Source: JAJDXO01 sp965221855
GTDB taxonomy: Bacteria > Pseudomonadota > Alphaproteobacteria > Rhodospirillales > UBA2165
Direction of reading: 5' to 3'
NCBI GenBank assembly: GCA_965221855.1
Contig: CBDCSV010000003.1
Span: forward strand, 1-64,000
Length of the DNA: 64,000 nt
Positions 59,772-64,000 of the stretch are shown here, in pieces. The notes beneath the pieces were generated by a model, which saw nothing but the letters and a program-made list of their open reading frames with translations, ran no database searches and was not told the origin of the DNA. Both the position numbers and the translations under genes were made by a program. Position 1 is the first letter of the stretch; every line of letters begins with the position of its first letter.

Positions 59772-60341
59772 TCAGACCCGCTCCGATAACCAGATGGCGA
59801 GACGGGATCCGGCCTTGATGGCGGCGGTCAGGGGCTCATAGCCCGGCGCCTTTTCGGCATCGTGTTCGAGGGCGGTCTCCCGGTGCTCGGCCTCCTCGGC
59901 GCCGAACTTCTCGACGATCCCGGTCAGCTCGGGATCGCCTTCGCGTTCCAGGCGTCTGGCCTGGCCGGCGTAGTGCTCCTCGATCACCTCCTCGACGGCC
60001 ACCGTGCAGGCCATGGCCGCCTCGCGCCCCATCAGCGCCGTGCCTGCGCCCAGGGCAAACCCCGCCACATGCCAGACTGGCGTCAGCACGGTCGGCCGCA
60101 CGCGGCGGCGCACCATCAGTTCGTTGAAGGTTTCGAGATGCCGCTCTTCGACGGCCGCCATCTCGCGAAGCACCGGACCGTCCTTCGACCGTCCGAGGAC
60201 CGCCAACTGCCCTTCGTAGATTCGCTTGGCGCCGTACTCGCCCGCCTGATCGACGCGGATCATCCGGGCAAGCATTTCGTCCCGCGGCGGATCGCCGGGC
60301 ATTCGTGAAAATCGCTTGGCGCGTTTGGCCGCCGTATTCAC
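59772..60341 (-). CDS. coq7: COQ7-type demethoxyubiquinone hydroxylase
   Basis: A 189-residue ferritin-like di-iron monooxygenase for the penultimate hydroxylation of ubiquinone synthesis. Iron ligands appear as VDQAGEYGAKRIYEGQ, AAVEERHLETFNEL, AVEEVIEEHYAGQ and FGAEEAEHRETALEHD. GTG 60341 has a strong GGAGGGAA site and overlaps the dsbB stop (GTGA). An ATG 14 codons further in is less likely. Confidence 0.92.
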   Translation of the reverse strand: MNTAAKRAKRFSRMPGDPPRDEMLARMIRVDQAGEYGAKRIYEGQLAVLGRSKDGPVLREMAAVEERHLETFNELMVRRRVRPTVLTPVWHVAGFALGAGTALMGREAAMACTVAVEEVIEEHYAGQARRLEREGDPELTGIVEKFGAEEAEHRETALEHDAEKAPGYEPLTAAIKAGSRLAIWLSERV

Positions 60342-60835
60342 GCGGACTTCCCTCCATCCATCCGGCGCGCGGCGAACAGGCAGACCGCGGCCAATACCAG
60401 GGATACGGCCATATTGTAGGTGGCCATGGAGACCCCGAAAAGCGTCCACTCGATTTCGTCGCACGGTATGACCGGTTTCAAATCCCGCAAGCCGGCGCGG
60501 AAATTCTCGAAACTGGCCGGAATGTCGGCGGCGCCGCCGCAGCCGGCCGCCGAGGACCACCAGTGCTGCTCCACCCCGACGTGATAGAGCGCGGCGCCCG
60601 CGCCCGCGGCAAATGCCAATCCGGTCAGCACCGCGAGATGGGCACGGTTGATCGTGGTGACCCAGATCCCGACGGCGCCCAGAAACACCACCGCCGCATA
60701 TGGAACCCGCTGATAGATACACAACACGCAGGGCTCGAGATCGAAGGCGAACTGCGAAATCAGGGCGGCCCCGAGCGCGCCCAGCGCCGCGAGCGTCATC
60801 AATGGAAACAGGTTACGTGAAACAAGGCCGGCCAT
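60338..60835 (-). CDS. dsbB: disulfide bond formation protein DsbB
   Basis: A 165-residue inner-membrane protein with four helices that reoxidises DsbA using quinone. Both cysteine pairs are present: C36-V-L-C39 in the first periplasmic loop and C98 (SSAAGCGG) with C124 (PVIPCDEI) in the second. Linked by overlap to coq7, a ubiquinone-synthesis gene, which fits the enzyme's dependence on quinone. Its start is 17 bp after the dedA-like gene. Confidence 0.9.
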   Translation of the reverse strand: MAGLVSRNLFPLMTLAALGALGAALISQFAFDLEPCVLCIYQRVPYAAVVFLGAVGIWVTTINRAHLAVLTGLAFAAGAGAALYHVGVEQHWWSSAAGCGGAADIPASFENFRAGLRDLKPVIPCDEIEWTLFGVSMATYNMAVSLVLAAVCLFAARRMDGGKSA

Positions 60836-60852
60836 GAGCCCGGATTAAAGGC

Positions 60853-61434
60853 CTAGATGACGAACTTGACCAGCACGAAACCGCCGGCCAGCAGGATCAC
60901 GAAGATCACGAACAGGAGACCGAGCCGCTTTTCGATAAAGGCGCGGATGGGCTCGCCGAAGTACCACAGCAGCCCGGCAACGATGAAGAAGCGCATGCCC
61001 CGGGCGAGGATGGAGGCAATGGTGAACACCAGCAGGTCCAGCCCCGTGACGCCCGAGAGGATGGTGATCACCTTGTAGGGAAACGGCGTCAGGCCGGCGA
61101 TGAAGACTGCCCAGGCGCCCCAATCGTTGTAATAGGCGCTGAACTCGTCGAAGCGCTCCGCATAGCCGTAGAAATTGAGCACCGGACTGCCCACCTGATC
61201 GAACAGCAGGGCGCCGATGGCGTAGCCGAAAATGCCGCCGAGAACGCTGGCCGCCGTGCAGACGAGGGCTATTTTCCAGGCCTTTTCCCGCGCCGCCAGC
61301 ACCATCGGGATGATCAGGACATCCGGCGGGACCGGAAAGACGGAACTCTCGACGAAGGCCACCAGCGCCAGCGCCGAGAGCGCGTGCCTGTGGCCGGCGA
61401 GGTCGAGGGTCCAGTCGTAGAGGCGGCGGAGCAT
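60853..61434 (-). CDS. DedA/YqaA-family membrane protein
   Basis: A 193-residue membrane protein with four to five helices. The motifs FVESSVFPVPPDVLIIPMVL and FIAGLTPFPYKVITILSGV are typical of the short YqaA-type DedA (SNARE-associated) group, some of which move lipids across the membrane. ATG 61434 is chosen; the frame is open a little further upstream into the IS256 end. IS256 copy 2 is inserted 52 bp upstream and has probably replaced or altered the native promoter of the whole four-gene run. Confidence 0.87.
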   Translation of the reverse strand: MLRRLYDWTLDLAGHRHALSALALVAFVESSVFPVPPDVLIIPMVLAAREKAWKIALVCTAASVLGGIFGYAIGALLFDQVGSPVLNFYGYAERFDEFSAYYNDWGAWAVFIAGLTPFPYKVITILSGVTGLDLLVFTIASILARGMRFFIVAGLLWYFGEPIRAFIEKRLGLLFVIFVILLAGGFVLVKFVI

Positions 61435-61486
61435 GCGGCTTGCTATCCGATTCCGAGCCCCAGGGCAAACCGCGCGCCCGGCCGCC

Positions 61487-62766
61487 GGTAACGTCAAGAG
61501 TTATGTGTCAGGGAGACTGGGGTACTGATTCCCTGAGACTTGTTTTCGTGAATGAAGACCGCGAAGAGGATGCGGTCCATTGAGGTTTTATCCTTGAAGG
61601 TTCCCATGGGCCGGGTTCGTCTGCGAACCTCGCGGAACCTCCGTTCGATGGCATTGGTGGTCCTGACCTGCTTTCGCTCGGCGAGGTCCTTGTAGCGGAA
61701 GCAGGTGAGCAGGTCGTCGAGGTCGTTGCGCAGGCAGGCGACGGCCTTGGGGTAGGTATCTTCCCAGGCGTCGGCGAAGCGGCGGGCGGCGGTCTCGGCC
61801 TTGCGGCGGTTGGGGGCATTCATGACGGCGTGGACGTCGGCCTTGACGGCCTGCTGGTCGGCTACGCGGACCTTGTTGAGGATGTTCCTGATTTTGTGCG
61901 CCCAGCACCTCTGAACGGGGATGCCGTGATAGACGATCGGCAAGGCGGCGAGCAGGCCTTGGCCGCCATCAACGCAGATCATCTCAAGGCCCTCGCCGGT
62001 GAGGCCGCGGCGGTGCAACGCGGTGAGGAAGCGCTCCCACTCCGCGGCGCTCTCGCTGGCGGCGAGTTGGAAGTCGATAATCTCCTTCTTGCCGTCGTGC
62101 CGTATGCCCAGCGCCACCAGGACCGGCCTCCTGAGCGCGCCGGCGCCGGTCTTGCAGGCCAGCACCACGCCGTCGAGCATCAGCGCCTTGTAGGCGTTCT
62201 TCAGCGGCCGGCGGTGGAATGCGGCGACCGACAGATCGAGGGTCTTGGCGACCCGGCTCACCGTCGCGGCCGAGACCGGACGCCCGAGCAGGGCAAGCAG
62301 GACCTCGCCGACCTTGCGGGTCGAGAGCCCCAGCACGAAGCCGGCCAGGATGGCGCGGTCGATCTCTGGAGCGCGCCTTGCGTAGCTCTTCAGAACCTCG
62401 GTCGGGCAGAAGTGCCGGGTGCGCGGCACGTTGAGCTCGATGTCGCCGAGCTCGCTGAGCAGGCGGCGCCGGTAGGTGCCGTTGCGCCGGTCGCGCATAG
62501 CGCTGCCATCGAGGCCGTCGAGCCAGCGATCCACCGCCTCGGCCATCCGGCCCTCGATGATCTCGGCCAGCGCCTGGCGGCCAAGCGGGCGATAACCCTC
62601 GCCCCAGTCCAATCCGCCTGCTTGCATCTCCTTCACCACCTCAAAGGCTTGTGGTAGGTTCTCAATCGTTACAGCTTGCTGTGGCATCGGGGTGCTCCTT
62701 CTTGCGGTTGTCGTAAACCACAGGGAGTACCCCATTCCCAACTGACACATAAATTTTTACGTCACC
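61487..62766 (-). mobile_element. IS256-family insertion sequence, copy 2, 1280 bp
   Basis: Apparently base-for-base the same as 34227-35506 and in the same orientation. It is flanked by its own perfect 8-bp duplication CGGCCGCC (61479-61486 and 62767-62774). The two copies enclose about 26 kb. Different duplications at each copy mean each inserted separately rather than as the ends of one moving unit. Confidence 0.9.
61494..62687 (-). CDS. IS256 family transposase (copy 2)
   Basis: The 397-residue product is identical to that of copy 1 as far as I can compare, including all DDE blocks and the TTNAIERRFREVRRRT signature. ATG 62687 with AAGGAG. The lack of any visible divergence between copies points to recent transposition and a currently active element in this genome. 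Confidence 0.93.
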   Translation of the reverse strand: MPQQAVTIENLPQAFEVVKEMQAGGLDWGEGYRPLGRQALAEIIEGRMAEAVDRWLDGLDGSAMRDRRNGTYRRRLLSELGDIELNVPRTRHFCPTEVLKSYARRAPEIDRAILAGFVLGLSTRKVGEVLLALLGRPVSAATVSRVAKTLDLSVAAFHRRPLKNAYKALMLDGVVLACKTGAGALRRPVLVALGIRHDGKKEIIDFQLAASESAAEWERFLTALHRRGLTGEGLEMICVDGGQGLLAALPIVYHGIPVQRCWAHKIRNILNKVRVADQQAVKADVHAVMNAPNRRKAETAARRFADAWEDTYPKAVACLRNDLDDLLTCFRYKDLAERKQVRTTNAIERRFREVRRRTRPMGTFKDKTSMDRILFAVFIHENKSQGISTPVSLTHNS

Positions 62767-62800
62767 CGGCCGCCCGGGGGCTTTCGAAGCCTCGCGGGCA

Positions 62801-63730
62801 ATGTCAAAATCGGGGATGGCCCAGGACATCATTTACGGCGGCTACACGCAGGCCGAACTCGACCGGCAATACGATCAGGCGACGCTCGTTCCGGACAACG
62901 CACCCTATATGGATGCCGAGGCCGAAAGATCGGCCGCCGCGAAACAGGCGTTCGATTGCGCGCTGGACGTGGCTTACGGAACCGGACCGAGGGAAGTGAT
63001 GGATGTCTACGGCGCCGGGGGCGGAGACAAGCCGATACTCGTATTTTTTCACGGCGGCGCCTGGCGCCGGGGATCGAAGGATCAGGCGGGCGGCGCCGCG
63101 CATTTGGTCGTTCCGGCCGGCGGCCTCCATGTCTCGGTGGAGTTCGATCTCGCGCCGGACTCGACGCTGGATGCGATCCTGGACCAGTGCCGGACGGCGA
63201 TCACTCACGTCCACCGTCACGCCCGGGAATTCGGCGGCGATCCGTCGCGCATCCATCTCGGCGGCATATCTTCCGGCGCGCACCTGGCCGCCGCCGCCTG
63301 CCTGGCCGACTGGTCCAGGTACGGTTGCCAATCGGACGTCGTCAATGGCCTGATCAATGGCTTGACGCTCGTCAGCGGGCCCTACGACCTGACGCCGGTA
63401 AAGCTGAGCGCCCGGAACGAATATCTGTTCCTCGACGATGCGGCGGTCGAGCGAAACACGCCGAACCGCCGCCTCGACCGCCTCCCAAGGGACGTGACGG
63501 TGGCCTGGGGCGGACGCGAGCTCGAAGAGTTTCAACGACAGGGCGAGGCGCTGGCCGGAATGCTGGCCGACGGGGGTCACGCCGTCACGACCTGTTTTCT
63601 GGCCGAGTGCAATCATTTCGAGATGGCGGCGCGGATTCATGCGGCGGACAGTCCCATCGCATCGGCCATCCTGTCCCAGATGGGACTGGACCGGCCGGGC
63701 GTCCGCAGGCCCGGCCACCTGAGCGCCTGA
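62801..63730 (+). CDS. alpha/beta hydrolase, arylformamidase (kynurenine formamidase)-like
   Basis: A 309-residue hydrolase with the HGG oxyanion motif in FFHGGAWRRGSK (84-88) and the nucleophile elbow GGISSGAH (Ser157). The N-terminal region (YTQAELDRQYDQATLVPDN) is characteristic of bacterial arylformamidase-like esterases, and the catalytic His lies in ECNHFEMA. ATG 62801 is used; ATG 62816 (MAQDII) is equally possible, with no clear ribosome site for either. IS256 copy 2 ends 34 bp upstream, so expression may depend on read-through or a promoter in the element. Confidence 0.78.
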   Translation: MSKSGMAQDIIYGGYTQAELDRQYDQATLVPDNAPYMDAEAERSAAAKQAFDCALDVAYGTGPREVMDVYGAGGGDKPILVFFHGGAWRRGSKDQAGGAAHLVVPAGGLHVSVEFDLAPDSTLDAILDQCRTAITHVHRHAREFGGDPSRIHLGGISSGAHLAAAACLADWSRYGCQSDVVNGLINGLTLVSGPYDLTPVKLSARNEYLFLDDAAVERNTPNRRLDRLPRDVTVAWGGRELEEFQRQGEALAGMLADGGHAVTTCFLAECNHFEMAARIHAADSPIASAILSQMGLDRPGVRRPGHLSA

Positions 63731-63773
63731 GAGATTGACCCGAACGCATCGGCGGCTATCATCCGGCGGCGTC

Positions 63774-63860
63774 GCGGGCGTGGCGGAATTGGTAGACGCG
63801 CTGGATTCAAAATCCAGTTCTGGTGACAGAGTGGGAGTTCGAGTCTCCCCGCCCGCACCA
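63774..63860 (+). tRNA. tRNA-Leu (CAA)
   Basis: An 87-nt type II tRNA with encoded CCA. Acceptor GCGGGCG pairs with CGCCCGC. The D-arm is GGCGGAATTGGTAGACGC, the anticodon stem-loop is CTGGATTCAAAATCCAG with anticodon CAA, a long variable arm follows, and the T-arm is GGGAGTTCGAGTCTCCC. All elements fit leucine tRNA. Confidence 0.93.
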
Positions 63861-63946
63861 CCTCCTGGAATCTCCCTGTCGAGGCGACCCTGGGCGGCGG
63901 CGGATGGAACTGAAATCGCTTTCGTGGCGCTCAGCCGGCGCATCAA

Positions 63947-64000
63947 TCAGAAAAGCGCCAGCGGAATCTGCGGGAACGCAATGATCAGCAGCAGGACAAT
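63947..64000 (-). CDS. TRAP transporter large permease, C-terminal end only
   Basis: On the minus strand the window edge encodes IVLLLIIAFPQIPLALF and then TGA. The LLLIIAFPQIPL tail is the usual C-terminus of DctM-type TRAP permeases, so a second TRAP system continues beyond the window. Only 17 codons are visible. 63861-63946, between the tRNA and this gene, shows no feature. Confidence 0.6.
   Translation of the reverse strand: MVLLLIIAFPQIPLALF

Noticed and set aside
34227..62766. composite transposon bounded by the two IS256 copies
   Set aside because: Each copy has its own perfect target duplication and the outer flanks do not match, which is not expected if the unit had moved as a whole.
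1..64000. CRISPR array or rRNA operon
   Set aside because: No regularly spaced identical repeats with unique spacers and no 16S/23S/5S sequence were seen; the repeats present are scattered single elements.

Overview
The window looks like the chromosome of an alphaproteobacterium, probably near the Rhodospirillales. It is GC-rich (roughly 60-65 % by eye) and uses GTG and TTG starts freely. It carries a cysE-iscR-suf gene block, the GlnE/DUF455 pair, an OlsB-OlsA ornithine-lipid pair, a COQ7-type ubiquinone hydroxylase, TRAP transporters, and tRNAs of alphaproteobacterial type. The assignment is inference from gene families and gene order, not from a marker phylogeny.

Layout. 1-1866 is a repeat-rich stretch with an NYN-domain gene fragment and an IS630-type element (694-1745). 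1867-4244 (minus) holds an arylsulfotransferase-like protein and a gentisate 1,2-dioxygenase-like bicupin. An ISAs1-type element (4325-5541) follows and truncates an AT-rich unknown gene. 6179-16466 is housekeeping: DUF455, glnE, a YhdP/AsmA-like envelope protein, tyrS, anmK and an alpha/beta hydrolase. 16581-28875 (plus) is a 12-kb sulfur-trafficking block: cysE, iscR, two IscS/NifS-type desulfurases, sufB, sufC, sufD, sufS, sufU, sufT, an A-type carrier, a ferredoxin, tenA and mnmA. It starts from a sigma70-like promoter overlapped by two IscR type-1-like sites. A tRNA-Met follows.

29015-51374 is a catabolic region. It contains a LysR regulator divergent from a MetE-like protein and a TRAP transporter (dctPQM, minus). 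Head-to-head with the transporter is a plus-strand operon: Rieske oxygenase, small accessory protein, SDR, cupin, aspartate-dehydrogenase-like protein, VOC extradiol-type dioxygenase, hydrolase, degenerate SDR and ThDP enzyme. The TRAP and Rieske units carry near-identical 35-bp control elements, and an IS256 copy has inserted between them. On the opposite strand follow a three-subunit molybdenum hydroxylase, a PQQ-type sugar dehydrogenase, a DMSO-reductase-family enzyme and a double ABM-domain protein. Together they suggest import and oxidation of an unidentified organic, probably aromatic or heterocyclic, compound.

51375-53280 holds dispersed repeats and a dapA-family gene. 53281-54950 is olsB-olsA. 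A second IS630-type element (54955-56004) marks the edge of a small AT-rich accessory patch (zinc-ribbon remnants, a GrlR-family protein, an outer-membrane barrel fragment, a secreted unknown). Then come a Prx5 peroxiredoxin, an EamA transporter, COQ7, DsbB and a DedA-like protein. A second, apparently identical IS256 copy (61487-62766), an arylformamidase-like hydrolase, a tRNA-Leu and the last 17 codons of another TRAP large permease close the window.
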